From Geosporobacter ferrireducens (GTDB lineage: Bacteria; Bacillota; Clostridia; Peptostreptococcales; Thermotaleaceae): a stretch of DNA of 64,000 bases. The notes below the pieces were generated by a model. The model did no database searches, was not told the DNA's origin, and was given only the letters and a program-made list of their open reading frames with translations. The DNA is taken from positions 3,017,416-3,081,415 of the forward strand of contig NZ_CP017269.1 in the NCBI RefSeq assembly GCF_001750685.1, written 5' to 3'. The translations under genes and the position numbers were made by a program. This document shows, piece by piece, positions 1-9,308 of this stretch (positions are counted from its first letter, which is position 1; each line of letters starts with the position of its first letter).

Positions 1-1
1 G

Positions 2-496
2 AAAGGACTTATCGTAGATTTAAGACATTACCCCTCAGATTTTATTGTTTATAGTTTGGGGAATTATCTTATGGCTCAAAAAGTTGTTTTTTCAAAAGTA
101 ACCGTAGCAAACCCGTCTGTGCCGGGAGAATTTGTATTTGATGAAGATTTGAAGGTTGGAAGCAATAATCCAAATTATTACAAGGGGAAAGTCATTATAA
201 TCATAAACGAATCTACTCAAAGTCAGGCTGAGTTTACAACTATGGCATTGAGAAAGGCACCGAATGCACAGGTTATAGGAAGCAATTCAAGCGGTACAGA
301 CGGTAATATAGCGGTATTTAGGCTGCCGGGAGGAATAGAGACCGCCATCACAGGAGTTGGAATTTACTATCCTGATAAATCAGAAACCCAAAGAGTAGGA
401 TTATCACCGGATATTTATATAGAGCCTACTATACAAGGAATAAAAGAGGGAAGAGACGAGCTTTTGGAAAAGGCACTAGAACTTATCATCAACTGA
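2..496 (+). CDS. S41 family C-terminal processing peptidase, C-terminal part
   Basis: The reading frame is open to the left edge of the window, so only the last 164 residues are present. The visible part is the core of an S41 (tail-specific protease) domain: a strand GLIVDLR, then YKGKVIIIINEST followed by QSQAEF, where the serine of TQSQAE sits at the position of the S41 catalytic serine. The end (RVGLSPDIYIEPT) is the usual S41 tail. Family members are secreted or membrane-anchored serine proteases that trim proteins from the C-terminus. Signal peptide and any PDZ domain lie outside the window. A TTG at 56 is an internal codon, not a start. Confidence 0.85.
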   Translation, partial: KGLIVDLRHYPSDFIVYSLGNYLMAQKVVFSKVTVANPSVPGEFVFDEDLKVGSNNPNYYKGKVIIIINESTQSQAEFTTMALRKAPNAQVIGSNSSGTDGNIAVFRLPGGIETAITGVGIYYPDKSETQRVGLSPDIYIEPTIQGIKEGRDELLEKALELIIN

Positions 497-607
497 CACG
501 GGTATAAGTTTTGAGTTTTATTAAGTAATATATTTAACAGGGTATCTGATTTAGTGTTAGTGACCTCATCTGTCCCACATGCTAGTGGTTTTTGATTGCT
601 GTATTTG

Positions 608-657
608 GAGCAATAATGCTAATTATTGTCTGATAAGTTAGCATTATTGCTCGAATT
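608..657. terminator. Bidirectional terminator hairpin
   Basis: Perfect 15-bp inverted repeat (608-622 and 638-652) followed by AATTTTT. It lies between the converging protease gene and MocR gene and could stop both transcripts. Confidence 0.8.
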
Positions 658-684
658 TTTACGGATTGAGGCGTCAAATGCCCC

Positions 685-2193
685 TTAGATAATTGGCCGC
701 ATTTCTTTTTTAGGAGTAGAAAACTGGCCTTTTCTTAGTTTGCCTATTGCTTTTTCCAATCTGCTTATCCCCTCTAATATTATCTTTTCGTTATGCCGGG
801 AGAAGCAGAGACGAAATTCATATTCTTCTCCTGCGGCTGCATAGAACGCTTCTCCCGGAACGAAAGATACGCCCATTTTTAAAGCCTCTTGCAACAGTTT
901 TTTTGGTGAAATATTTTCATTGATTTTACACCATACGTAAAACCCTCCCTGAGGGATCTGAAAGGAAAGCTTTGATTTCAGTCCCAGGTTAAGTGCATCA
1001 ACCATAACATTTCTCCGGTTCCTATAGATTCCCCGCATCTTTATCAGGTGATTTGCCAGGTATCCATCCTTAATAAATAAGTCAAGCAGCCATTGTGAAA
1101 TATTATTGCTGTGCAAATCAACATACTGTTTCTCCAAAATAATTCTATTAATCAATGAGGGATGGGCAACCATGTATCCCAGTCTTAATCCCGGCATCAG
1201 TATTTTTGAAAAGGTGCTTAAGTATACCACCCCGCCATAGTCATCCAGAGATTTCAAGCTTGCTGGTGGCGTATCTTCATAGTAGTAGTTGCTGTAAGGA
1301 TCGTCTTCCAGAATCGCCAACCTATAACGCGCTGCGAGCTGGATAAGCTTCTTTCTTTCCCCAGTATTCATAACCGTACCGTCAGGATTTCGGAAGGTGG
1401 GAATACAGTACAATAATTTTGGCCTGTAGCGGGCCAAATAATCTTCCAATATTTCAAGCGGAAAATCCTCCCTTTGCGGCAGGCTCAATACCCTTGCCCC
1501 CAATGATTGAAAAACTTGGATAGCTCCCAGATAAGTAGGTGCCTGAATAACCACATAATCACCGGGCTCGATCAATACCCTTGCAGTAAGGTATAAACCC
1601 TGTTGAGACCCTGAAAGAATGACTACTTCATCAGCATGGCACCGGATACCTTCTGAAGCTAACATTTGAGTAATTGTATGTCTCAAGGGTTCATAGCCGT
1701 GAATAGGAATATGTCCAAAATCCCTAGGATCTAACTCTGCCGAGTAATCCCTGTGAAGTTTAGAAAATATATCGACCGGATAATAATCAGGATCCGGCAT
1801 ACCGGCATCAAGGGAAATTTTATCCTCCAGCACATTGCTAACCATCAGTTCACTCATCAGTGAAGCCATTGAGGACTGAATATAAGGTTTTAGCAGTTGA
1901 GGCCAGGGTATTTCAGTATTGGTGCTGCTTTCAAAAGAATATCTATCGCTGACATATGTACCGCTGCCATTTTTTATACTGACGTAGCCATCCTTTTCTA
2001 GATGGCGATATGCATTGATGGCCGTGGTTCTACTGACTTCGAACAATAAAGCCAGTTCTCTTTCGGCAGGAAGTTTTTCGCCTGCTTCCAGGGAGCCGTC
2101 AACAATCTTCGATTTTATAAGAGCAGCAATCTGCAGGTAATAGGGTGAAGCAGTGTCCAACTTTGTATGAATGATCAATTTGGATATATCCAT
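685..2193 (-). CDS. MocR-type transcription regulator (GntR HTH fused to aminotransferase domain)
   Basis: The 502-residue protein has an N-terminal winged helix of the GntR family (about residues 12-80, with GEKLPAERELALLFEVSRTT) and a class I aminotransferase-like domain (about 120-480). The likely PLP lysine lies in YLSTFSKILMPGLRLGY. MocR proteins use PLP or an amino-acid adduct as effector and bind the intergenic region of a divergent gene pair. Here it faces azlCD, so control of branched-chain amino acid export is a reasonable inference. Length is normal for the family. The start has an AGGAG about 13 bases upstream, which is long spacing. Confidence 0.9.
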   Translation of the reverse strand: MDISKLIIHTKLDTASPYYLQIAALIKSKIVDGSLEAGEKLPAERELALLFEVSRTTAINAYRHLEKDGYVSIKNGSGTYVSDRYSFESSTNTEIPWPQLLKPYIQSSMASLMSELMVSNVLEDKISLDAGMPDPDYYPVDIFSKLHRDYSAELDPRDFGHIPIHGYEPLRHTITQMLASEGIRCHADEVVILSGSQQGLYLTARVLIEPGDYVVIQAPTYLGAIQVFQSLGARVLSLPQREDFPLEILEDYLARYRPKLLYCIPTFRNPDGTVMNTGERKKLIQLAARYRLAILEDDPYSNYYYEDTPPASLKSLDDYGGVVYLSTFSKILMPGLRLGYMVAHPSLINRIILEKQYVDLHSNNISQWLLDLFIKDGYLANHLIKMRGIYRNRRNVMVDALNLGLKSKLSFQIPQGGFYVWCKINENISPKKLLQEALKMGVSFVPGEAFYAAAGEEYEFRLCFSRHNEKIILEGISRLEKAIGKLRKGQFSTPKKEMRPII

Positions 2194-2215
2194 TTCTCGA
2201 TTTTCACTCCTTTGG

Positions 2216-2250
2216 TATCCAATTTAACAGAATAATATTATAATTGGATA
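2216..2250. promoter_or_regulatory. Inverted repeat between mocR and azlC, candidate MocR operator
   Basis: TATCCAATT (2216-2224) and AATTGGATA (2242-2250) form a 9-bp inverted repeat in the divergent promoter region, and a related TTGGATAT occurs just inside the mocR start. A TATAAT at 2275-2280 is a plausible azlC -10 box. Role as operator is inferred from position only. Confidence 0.5.
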
Positions 2251-2306
2251 TTTATTTGATATTTCCTTTTAAATTATAATAAATTTATTAATGAAAGGAG
2301 TTGAAA

Positions 2307-3038
2307 TTGCTAGTGGATAAAAATACATCTTACACTTTATCAAATTGGAATACAATTATTTGGAAGGACGTATTAAAAGACTGCTTACCCATTACTGCAG
2401 GGATTATTCCCTTTGGCTTGACCTGTGGTATAATGGGCAAAACAGCAGGCTTTTCAACTTTTGAAATAACCCTTATGTCCATGACAGTTTTTGCAGGAGC
2501 CGCCCAGTTTATGGCGATTGCCATGATTAATTCCGGTATTGTCAACTGGGGTGTACTGGTCTTTACTACTTTTTTAATTAACCTACGGCACTTGTTAATG
2601 GGTGCATCCTTATCACCTTATCTTTTCAAGCAGTCTAAAATCCTACAGTATCTCTTAGCCTTCAGTATGACGGATGAAAGTTATGCGTTGACGGTCAACC
2701 GGATTGAAAAAAAGGGCTATGAAGTATATTACCAGTTAGGAGCAAGCTATTTTTTATACCTTATATGGGTTTCTTCTACTTTTTTAGGAGCTGCACTTTA
2801 TCACAATATCCCTAACCCGCTGGAATGGGGACTTGATTTTATCATACCATTAACCTTTCTGGTTTTGTTAATGCCCAGACTGATTAACCTCACTGCCCTG
2901 CTTGTAGCTCTAGTCTCTGCGCTGACAGCTGTTTTGGGGGCCTTATATCTGCCTGGCAAGTGGTATATTATTCTAGCCGCTGTTGTTGCCAGTATTGTTG
3001 GAGGACTCATGGAAAGGGGAAGAGACAATGAACTTTAA
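2307..3038 (+). CDS. azlC: AzlC family branched-chain amino acid exporter, large subunit
   Basis: Polytopic membrane protein with AzlC signatures: AGIIPFGLTCGIMGKTAGFS near the N-terminus, VFAGAAQFMAIAMI and LINLRHLLMGASLSPYL. AzlC with the small AzlD forms an exporter of branched-chain amino acids or their analogues in the cytoplasmic membrane. An AAAGGAG at 2294-2300 favours TTG at 2307 (spacing 6) over the TTG at 2301; GTG at 2313 is also possible. The frame ends inside the start of azlD, so the two are translationally coupled. A second, unrelated-in-regulation azlCD copy lies at 60842-61854. Confidence 0.92.
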   Translation: MLVDKNTSYTLSNWNTIIWKDVLKDCLPITAGIIPFGLTCGIMGKTAGFSTFEITLMSMTVFAGAAQFMAIAMINSGIVNWGVLVFTTFLINLRHLLMGASLSPYLFKQSKILQYLLAFSMTDESYALTVNRIEKKGYEVYYQLGASYFLYLIWVSSTFLGAALYHNIPNPLEWGLDFIIPLTFLVLLMPRLINLTALLVALVSALTAVLGALYLPGKWYIILAAVVASIVGGLMERGRDNEL

Positions 3039-3342
3039 ACTAATCTCTATTATAATAGGCATGGCTTTGGTAACGTTCGTTACGCGCATTGGAGCACAGC
3101 TTATCTTTGCCAGTACGGGAATGCCAGCTTGTCTGGAGAAGTGGTTGAAACACGTACCAACAGCATTTCTGGCAGCACTGATAACACCGGCTATTTTACT
3201 GCCTAAGGGGTATCTGGATATATCATTTAACAATAGTTATCTTTTAGCAGGAATGGTTGCCGCATTTACAGCGTATAAAACTAAAAATGTATTAACGACC
3301 ATTATTATAGGAATGGCCATAATGATATTTGCGAGCAAGTGA
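3028..3342 (+). CDS. azlD: AzlD family exporter, small subunit
   Basis: The 104-residue protein has four hydrophobic segments and the AzlD pattern (ALVTFVTRIGAQLIF, LKHVPTAFLAALITPAIL). It overlaps the azlC end by 11 bases and is preceded by GGAAAGGGGA, which supports ATG at 3028. AzlD is the small partner that AzlC needs for export of branched-chain amino acids. Confidence 0.9.
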   Translation: MNFKLISIIIGMALVTFVTRIGAQLIFASTGMPACLEKWLKHVPTAFLAALITPAILLPKGYLDISFNNSYLLAGMVAAFTAYKTKNVLTTIIIGMAIMIFASK

Positions 3343-3381
3343 TACTGAAGAAATGTATCTTCCAATGGTCTGCGTCATTGG

Positions 3382-3414
3382 AAATTCTCTTTATCGTTAC
3401 GATAAAGAGAATTT
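3382..3414. other. 14-bp perfect inverted repeat downstream of azlD
   Basis: Arms at 3382-3395 and 3401-3414 with a 5-base loop. It is symmetrical and stable but is followed by AAGCTAATTT rather than a clear T-run. It may be a weak terminator or a protein-binding site ahead of the two-component operon. Confidence 0.45.
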
Positions 3415-3554
3415 AAGCTAATTTATATGTGGTTTGACGGACGCAGAACCATGATTGTATAATAAAATCATAAAAGTGTATTGAAAAGGTTAAGTAATAA
3501 CCTCTGAGAAATTAAAGGATTTTAAGCAAAAATCTATAATGGGAGTTGAAGCAT

Positions 3555-5162
3555 ATGATCAGAGTGATAATAGCGGATGATGAAGCTCGAATATGCAAGC
3601 TTATCATGAAACTTATAGATTGGGATCAGATCGGTATGCTTATCATAGGGACTGCCAGTAATGGGATCGAAGCACTGGAACTTATTGAAAAGGAAAATCC
3701 GGATATTGTTATTACAGACATAAGAATGCCTGGTTATGATGGATTAGAGATGATAGAAAAGGCGAAAAAAATAAATAATGAATTGGAATTTATTATCATC
3801 AGTGGGTATGGCGAATTTGAATATGCCAAGAAAGCAATCGCTTTTGGAGTAAAAGAATATCTTTTGAAGCCTATAAACAAAGACGATTTACACAAGGCTC
3901 TAATAAAAGCAGGAGAATGTGTTAAAAAGAAAAAGGGACAGATTCGTTTAGAGAAAGAGTATGAATCGATACTTAAAAATGATGTAAATAAAATCAGAGA
4001 GGCATTTTTAAACAAGCTTATACGATTCAATCCGGAAAGCTTTAATGAGTATACTTTAAGTGAGGTTAACGAAAACTATCATTTCAATTTTCGGGAGGGC
4101 TTTTTTAATATAGCAGCTTTAAAGATTGACCATACCAAAGGCTATTCCAATAATATAAAGAACATAGTGAACGAAACCATAGACATGGTTAAATCAAAAT
4201 TACAAAACATTACTTACGAAACAGATATTATTTATAACAAAAGCAGCTTATATATTTTGATAAATTACGGCCAAAATGAGAAAAAACAAATTGAGACGGC
4301 TTTTTTAAAGATTCTGGCATGGTTTCATCAAAAAATTTTTATTGCTGAAAAACTGGAAATCACCATTGCACTTGGAGAAGAAGTCAGAGATTTAAGAGAC
4401 ATTACAGGATCCTTTAAAACGGCAGAACTGTTAATAGAAGATAGAATCCTAAAAGGAACAGGAAAAATAATAGAAATGGATGGGCAAAGAACGAATCAGA
4501 CTGAAATAGAAGATATTTTCTATAACTTCTCAAAAAAATTTATTAAAGCGGTAGAATTATTAGATGTGGATGAGGTAAAAAAGACAATCTTTCATTTTAA
4601 GAAGGATATACGGGGGAAAAGGATAAGGGGCGCTGAATTAAAAAAACTGATCCATGAAACAGGGAATGTTTATTACATCACAATGAAAAGTAATCATATA
4701 AAGGTGGACAGTACTCCCGGTGACGATCAAAGCCTTAAAAATATAATAGATAATTGCAGCTCTATAGACTGCTTGTTTGGTGAGCTGGTGGAGCATATAA
4801 CCGCTTCATTGACGGTTATAGCCGGGGAGAAATACCATAATAACCTTAAACAAATAAAGCAGGCCAGAAAATATATAGAAGAGAATTATATGAAAAATAT
4901 CACTTTGGAGGATTTGGGTGCACACATAGGATTTAACCCAAGCTATTTCAGCAGCCTTTTTAAAAAGGAAACAGGGACTTCCTTTATCGAGTATCTTTCT
5001 AAGATTAGGATAGAGAAGGCTAAGGATCTGTTAAGGGAATCGGATTTAAGGATACAGGATGTATGCTTAATGGTGGGATATAATGATGCCAAATACTTTA
5101 CCAAATCATTTATTAAGCATACAGGCCTAAAACCTAATGAATATAGAAAAATATTCGCATAG
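3555..5162 (+). CDS. YesN-type response regulator with AraC DNA-binding domain
   Basis: The N-terminal receiver domain has the acidic pair DD at residues 8-9, the phospho-acceptor D55 in ITDIRMPGYDG and the lysine of YLLKPI. A central linker region of about 270 residues follows, then a C-terminal AraC/XylS HTH (about 430-535, FNPSYFSSLFKKETGTSF). This is the YesN architecture that controls carbohydrate uptake operons in Firmicutes. ATG at 3555 fits GGGAG at 3541-3545; an upstream TTG at 3546 has no room for one. The partner kinase starts 9 bases downstream, and the regulated target is probably the ABC importer that follows. Confidence 0.92.
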   Translation: MIRVIIADDEARICKLIMKLIDWDQIGMLIIGTASNGIEALELIEKENPDIVITDIRMPGYDGLEMIEKAKKINNELEFIIISGYGEFEYAKKAIAFGVKEYLLKPINKDDLHKALIKAGECVKKKKGQIRLEKEYESILKNDVNKIREAFLNKLIRFNPESFNEYTLSEVNENYHFNFREGFFNIAALKIDHTKGYSNNIKNIVNETIDMVKSKLQNITYETDIIYNKSSLYILINYGQNEKKQIETAFLKILAWFHQKIFIAEKLEITIALGEEVRDLRDITGSFKTAELLIEDRILKGTGKIIEMDGQRTNQTEIEDIFYNFSKKFIKAVELLDVDEVKKTIFHFKKDIRGKRIRGAELKKLIHETGNVYYITMKSNHIKVDSTPGDDQSLKNIIDNCSSIDCLFGELVEHITASLTVIAGEKYHNNLKQIKQARKYIEENYMKNITLEDLGAHIGFNPSYFSSLFKKETGTSFIEYLSKIRIEKAKDLLRESDLRIQDVCLMVGYNDAKYFTKSFIKHTGLKPNEYRKIFA

Positions 5163-5171
5163 GAGAATGGC

Positions 5172-6179
5172 ATGAAGGATAAAAAAGGGCTTTATTTATT
5201 TGATAGAATACTTGTTGTTCTCATTAGCATCATGATGATACTTTTGATAACTTTTTTACACTTGATAGTTACTGCTATCAGCAGGGGAACATATATTTTT
5301 TTATTGATCTATACGGTTTTCATAGCCGGAGTTTTATATTTCTCCTATAAATGGATTTATAGACCTTATAAAGAAAGCAACAAAGTATTAAGGCTCTTTC
5401 ACGAAGGCTATATTTTCAAAGGTGTTTTTGACCTTAGAGTACATTTCAACCGTGAATCATTCCTTGCCTTTCAGAAGTTTAAGGAGATTATTGATACAAA
5501 AGAACTTATAGAAGGCTCCAAAAAACATGCTGAATATTTAGCGCTTCAGAATCAGATTAATCCGCACTTTTTGTACAATACATTGGAAGGAATCAGAAGT
5601 GAAGCCCTGATTGAAGGGGTAGACAGCATTGCGAATATGACAGAAACGCTGGCAACTTTTTTCAGATATACAATATCAAATGTAGATAAGCTTGTAAGTC
5701 TTGAAGATGAAATCACAAATGTAGAAAACTATTATAAAATACAAAAATTTAGATTTGGCGAGAAACTGGATTTTAGCATCGAATTCCAAGATGATCAGGA
5801 TAAAGAAGTACTTAAAGCAAAAATACCAAAGCTTACCTTACAACCTATTTTTGAGAATGCTATTTTTCATGGGGTAGAACGGAAGATGGGAAAAGGACTA
5901 TTGACATTGAAAATTCTTGCTACAGCGAAAAGACTTATTATTACAATATCGGATAATGGTGCAGGCATAGAAGAAGAAAGGGTAAAAAGACTGAATAAAA
6001 AGCTTAGAGGGGCCTCACTTGAATATATGAAAGAGGATAAAAACAAAGGCGGAATCGCATTGCTCAATGTAAATAACCGGATCAAGCTTATTTTCGGTGA
6101 TGAATATGGAATTTATGTATATAGCAAAGTGGGAGCGGGGACAGATGTTGAAATCACAATGCCCTATATAATGAATTAA
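5172..6179 (+). CDS. YesM-type sensor histidine kinase with minimal sensor
   Basis: Two hydrophobic segments near residues 10-58 are followed by a His_kinase domain with the phospho-acceptor His132 in NQINPHFLYNTLEGIRSEAL, then an HATPase domain with N-box LQPIFENAIFHG and G-box ISDNGAGI. At 335 residues it is much shorter than typical YesM kinases (about 580), because the large extracellular dCache/HAMP sensor is missing. It therefore cannot sense sugar directly outside the cell in the usual way and may take its signal from a membrane or binding-protein partner. It forms a pair with the preceding YesN-type regulator. Confidence 0.9.
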   Translation: MKDKKGLYLFDRILVVLISIMMILLITFLHLIVTAISRGTYIFLLIYTVFIAGVLYFSYKWIYRPYKESNKVLRLFHEGYIFKGVFDLRVHFNRESFLAFQKFKEIIDTKELIEGSKKHAEYLALQNQINPHFLYNTLEGIRSEALIEGVDSIANMTETLATFFRYTISNVDKLVSLEDEITNVENYYKIQKFRFGEKLDFSIEFQDDQDKEVLKAKIPKLTLQPIFENAIFHGVERKMGKGLLTLKILATAKRLIITISDNGAGIEEERVKRLNKKLRGASLEYMKEDKNKGGIALLNVNNRIKLIFGDEYGIYVYSKVGAGTDVEITMPYIMN

Positions 6180-6211
6180 TATTTTAACAGGTGTATGATG
6201 AGGACGGGGTT

Positions 6212-7648
6212 ATGAGGGAAGAGTTGCTAAGAATAGAAAATGTAACAAGAAGGATAGATGGGATTACCTATCTGGACAATATAAACTTCCATGTTTTTAA
6301 AGGGGAAATAATGGGTTTAATGCCGTTGAATAATCATGGAAAAAGACAGTTGATAGAACTTATATCACAAAATGTATCCATTAATTTTGGAAGAATATAC
6401 TTTAATGAAGAGCTTGTAAATTATTATGAACACAGCAACATGACCAATAACAAAGTCTATACCATTGATAAAGAGACGAAACTGGTAGAAGATCTTAGGG
6501 TAACAGATAACATTAACGTTCTGAACCACAATTTTCATGACCACATTATAAGAGAAAAGAAATTAAAAGTAAAAACGGATGCATTGTTGAAAGCATTGGG
6601 GATAAAAATAGAAACCCATGCATATGTTTCTGAATTATCCATCTTTGAAAAGACCATTATTGAGCTGATCAAAGCGGTTATAAATGGTGCACAATTGGTA
6701 ATACTCAACGAACTGTCCAGCTTTTTAAGTATTGAAGAGCTTGCAGACTTTCAAAAGCTAATTCGATATTATACACAACAGGGAATCTCTTTTCTCTACA
6801 TGGCCAATCATCATGAGGAGGCTTTTAAAATATGTGACAGGGCTTGTCTTTTAGAAAACGGAAGGATCATAAAGGTAATAGACAAAAAAGATTTTTCTGA
6901 TGCGATTTTGAAGCCTTATATTATATCCTTCAGCAATAATACAGGATTGAATGAACCGCGTGAAGATTCAGGAATATTTGAGTTCAGAAATTTTGTTACT
7001 GAAAATCTTAAAGGCATAAGTTTCTCTGTAAAGAGAAGTGAATGTGTAACGATTCTTGATATTAACAATAAAGGAATTCAGGATATCGTTGAAATGTTTA
7101 ACGGATCAAGCCAGCCGGTAGATGGAGAGATCCTATTGGATAACCATTCTGTTGCTCCTATGAATGCTACAAATTTATTGTTGAATAAGGTGGTATTTAT
7201 ACCTGAAAATCCTGTTAAGAAGACACTGTTTTATAATATGTCCTACTTGGAAAATCTTACATTTCTTATAGACTATAAGCTGAATAAAAGTATTATAAGC
7301 AAAAAGATATTAAAGAATGTAAAGGAAGAGTATAGAGCAATCGTAGGAAATGACGTAGATGCACGGGATCTTGCAGGATTGGATGTGAAATCCTTATATG
7401 ACTTAGTCTATTATAGAATACATATATTCAATCCTAAGGTTGTTTTTATCATGCAGCCCTTTACGGATGCAGATATGTATTTAAGAGGGCGAATCATAGA
7501 ACTTATCAATAAGCTTAAGAAAAAAGGGATTGTAGTGATTATTCTTGCAGTGAATATATCGGATACCTTAACGGTTTCGGATAGACTCTTGGTTATGGAA
7601 GATGGCAGACTACTAAAAAATTATGATAAAAAAGAACTGGATCTTTAA
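6212..7648 (+). CDS. Degenerate double ABC ATPase-like protein (pseudo-ATPase)
   Basis: The 478-residue protein aligns by eye along its whole length with the RbsA-type tandem ATPase encoded next to it, but every nucleotide-handling motif is lost. The N-terminal Walker A is GLMPLNNHGKRQL instead of GxNGAGKST, the signature is LSIFEKT instead of LSISKQQ, Walker B is LVILNELSS instead of LIMDEPTS, and the H-loop is NHHEE. The C-terminal half lacks a P-loop too (ILDINNKGIQD). The frame is intact over 1.4 kb, so it is under selection rather than a pseudogene. ATG at 6212 fits GAGGACGGGG. Lying between the two-component pair and a complete importer, it may be a signalling adaptor; this is inference. 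Confidence 0.8.
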   Translation: MREELLRIENVTRRIDGITYLDNINFHVFKGEIMGLMPLNNHGKRQLIELISQNVSINFGRIYFNEELVNYYEHSNMTNNKVYTIDKETKLVEDLRVTDNINVLNHNFHDHIIREKKLKVKTDALLKALGIKIETHAYVSELSIFEKTIIELIKAVINGAQLVILNELSSFLSIEELADFQKLIRYYTQQGISFLYMANHHEEAFKICDRACLLENGRIIKVIDKKDFSDAILKPYIISFSNNTGLNEPREDSGIFEFRNFVTENLKGISFSVKRSECVTILDINNKGIQDIVEMFNGSSQPVDGEILLDNHSVAPMNATNLLLNKVVFIPENPVKKTLFYNMSYLENLTFLIDYKLNKSIISKKILKNVKEEYRAIVGNDVDARDLAGLDVKSLYDLVYYRIHIFNPKVVFIMQPFTDADMYLRGRIIELINKLKKKGIVVIILAVNISDTLTVSDRLLVMEDGRLLKNYDKKELDL

Positions 7649-7767
7649 AAAGAAAAGATCTAATAAATGTCCCCCTAATTCAAAAGAATCTCTACCATGT
7701 TATTTTTTAAATTATGATATGATCTATTTAAAGAATTACATGGGGGAAACTGGATTAGGGGGTTTTT

Positions 7768-9285
7768 ATGGAAAATTATATTGTCGAATTAGAAAACGTT
7801 TGCAAAAGCTTTCCGGGCGTAAAGGCGCTTGATCATGTTTCTTTACAGCTAAAGTCGGGAGAAGTTCTTGCATTGCTTGGAGAAAATGGAGCAGGTAAAT
7901 CTACACTTATGAAAATATTGTCCGGTGTGTACACCAGGGATAAAGGTACAATGAAAATATTCGGGGAAACCATTGATGATATGAATCCGGTTAAAGCCCA
8001 TGAATTAGGCATAGCAATTATTCATCAGGAACTGAATATGTGCGACCACCTTACCGTTGCGCAAAATATTTTCCTGGGAAGAGAAGTGACCAGGAGAGGT
8101 ATTTTATCCGACAGGGAAATGAATGATGAGGCTGGGAAGATTCTTAATGGGCTAAATATTGATATTGATCCCGAAACCATCGTTGGAGACTTATCCATAT
8201 CTAAGCAACAAATGGTGGAAATTGCAAAAGCCCTATCTACAAAGGCAAAAATACTGATAATGGATGAGCCTACATCTGCTTTAACCTCCAGGGAAATTGA
8301 TGATTTATTTAAGATTATTAACAAGTTGAAGGATGAAGGATGCGGAATCATATATATATCCCACAGACTTGAAGAGCTCCAGTATATCGTGGATCGGGTG
8401 ATGATTTTAAGAGACGGACAATATATAACGTCTATGAACTATAAAGACACCAATCTGAAAGAGATCATCTCTTATATGGTGGGAAGGGAAATCACTGAGA
8501 AATTCCCACGGATAGATAAAAGTGCAGGAAAAAAAATACTGGAAGTAAAAAATTTAAATGCAGGAAAAATGGTTAGGGATATTAATTTTTCTCTTTTTGA
8601 AGGGGAAATCGTTGGAATCGCCGGGTTAATGGGTGCAGGAAGAACAGAAACCACCAGAGCCCTATTTGGCGTTGACCCTAAAGAATCGGGAGAAATCATC
8701 GTTGATGGAGCAGCAGTGGAAATTAATAAGCCCATAGATGCAATAAAAGCGGGAATTGTATTGGCTCCTGAAAACAGAAAAAAAGACGGATTATGCGTAA
8801 AGCTTAGTATAAGGGATAATATCGCCCTTCCGAATCTTGACATCATCGCGGATAAATTAGGTATTGTGAACAGAAAAAAAGAGGAAGAAATAACAAAACG
8901 ATCTATAGAGAATCTGGATATAAGGTTGGCGAATGCAGAGGTAGATGCAGACAGTCTTTCCGGCGGAAACCAGCAAAAGGTTGTTGTCGGTAAATGGCTG
9001 GTGAGAAATTCCAGAGTTGTTATATTTGATGAACCAACGAGGGGAATTGATGTCGCTTCAAAGGTCGAAATCTATAATCTCATGAATGAATTAAAAAGTC
9101 AGGGAATAGGCGTGCTTTTCGTTTCATCTGAGATGCCGGAGATTCTTGGAATCAGTGATAGAATTCTGATAATGGCAGATGGAAGAATCACCAAGGAGCT
9201 TGATATTCAAGAGGCTACGCAGGACATTATCCTTGAATATGCCACCAAATTTGAGAAAAAGATTAAAGAAGAAATGGAAGCTTGA
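7768..9285 (+). CDS. Sugar ABC importer, tandem ATP-binding protein (RbsA/MglA type)
   Basis: The 505-residue protein has two ABC domains. The first has intact Walker A (GENGAGKST), signature (DLSISKQQ) and Walker B (ILIMDEPTSALTSRE). The second has the G-loop variant GLMGAGRTET usual for this family and a complete LSGGNQQK signature with VVIFDEPTRGIDV. Such proteins energise monosaccharide import with an RbsC-type permease. The permease gene follows within about 20 bases. Compare with the motif-less homologue immediately upstream. Confidence 0.95.
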   Translation: MENYIVELENVCKSFPGVKALDHVSLQLKSGEVLALLGENGAGKSTLMKILSGVYTRDKGTMKIFGETIDDMNPVKAHELGIAIIHQELNMCDHLTVAQNIFLGREVTRRGILSDREMNDEAGKILNGLNIDIDPETIVGDLSISKQQMVEIAKALSTKAKILIMDEPTSALTSREIDDLFKIINKLKDEGCGIIYISHRLEELQYIVDRVMILRDGQYITSMNYKDTNLKEIISYMVGREITEKFPRIDKSAGKKILEVKNLNAGKMVRDINFSLFEGEIVGIAGLMGAGRTETTRALFGVDPKESGEIIVDGAAVEINKPIDAIKAGIVLAPENRKKDGLCVKLSIRDNIALPNLDIIADKLGIVNRKKEEEITKRSIENLDIRLANAEVDADSLSGGNQQKVVVGKWLVRNSRVVIFDEPTRGIDVASKVEIYNLMNELKSQGIGVLFVSSEMPEILGISDRILIMADGRITKELDIQEATQDIILEYATKFEKKIKEEMEA

Positions 9286-9308
9286 GAAAAAGTGGGGGAG
9301 ATTATAGT

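Noticed and set aside
56..496. TTG at 56 as the start of the first gene
   Set aside because: The frame continues upstream to the window edge with conserved S41 sequence, so the gene is simply cut by the window.
3361..3420. Riboswitch ahead of the YesN-type regulator
   Set aside because: Only two simple hairpins are seen and no known aptamer elements.
7623..7832. 69-codon frame bridging the pseudo-ATPase end and the RbsA-type gene start
   Set aside because: No ribosome-binding site, overlaps two clear genes in another frame and shows no protein-like pattern.
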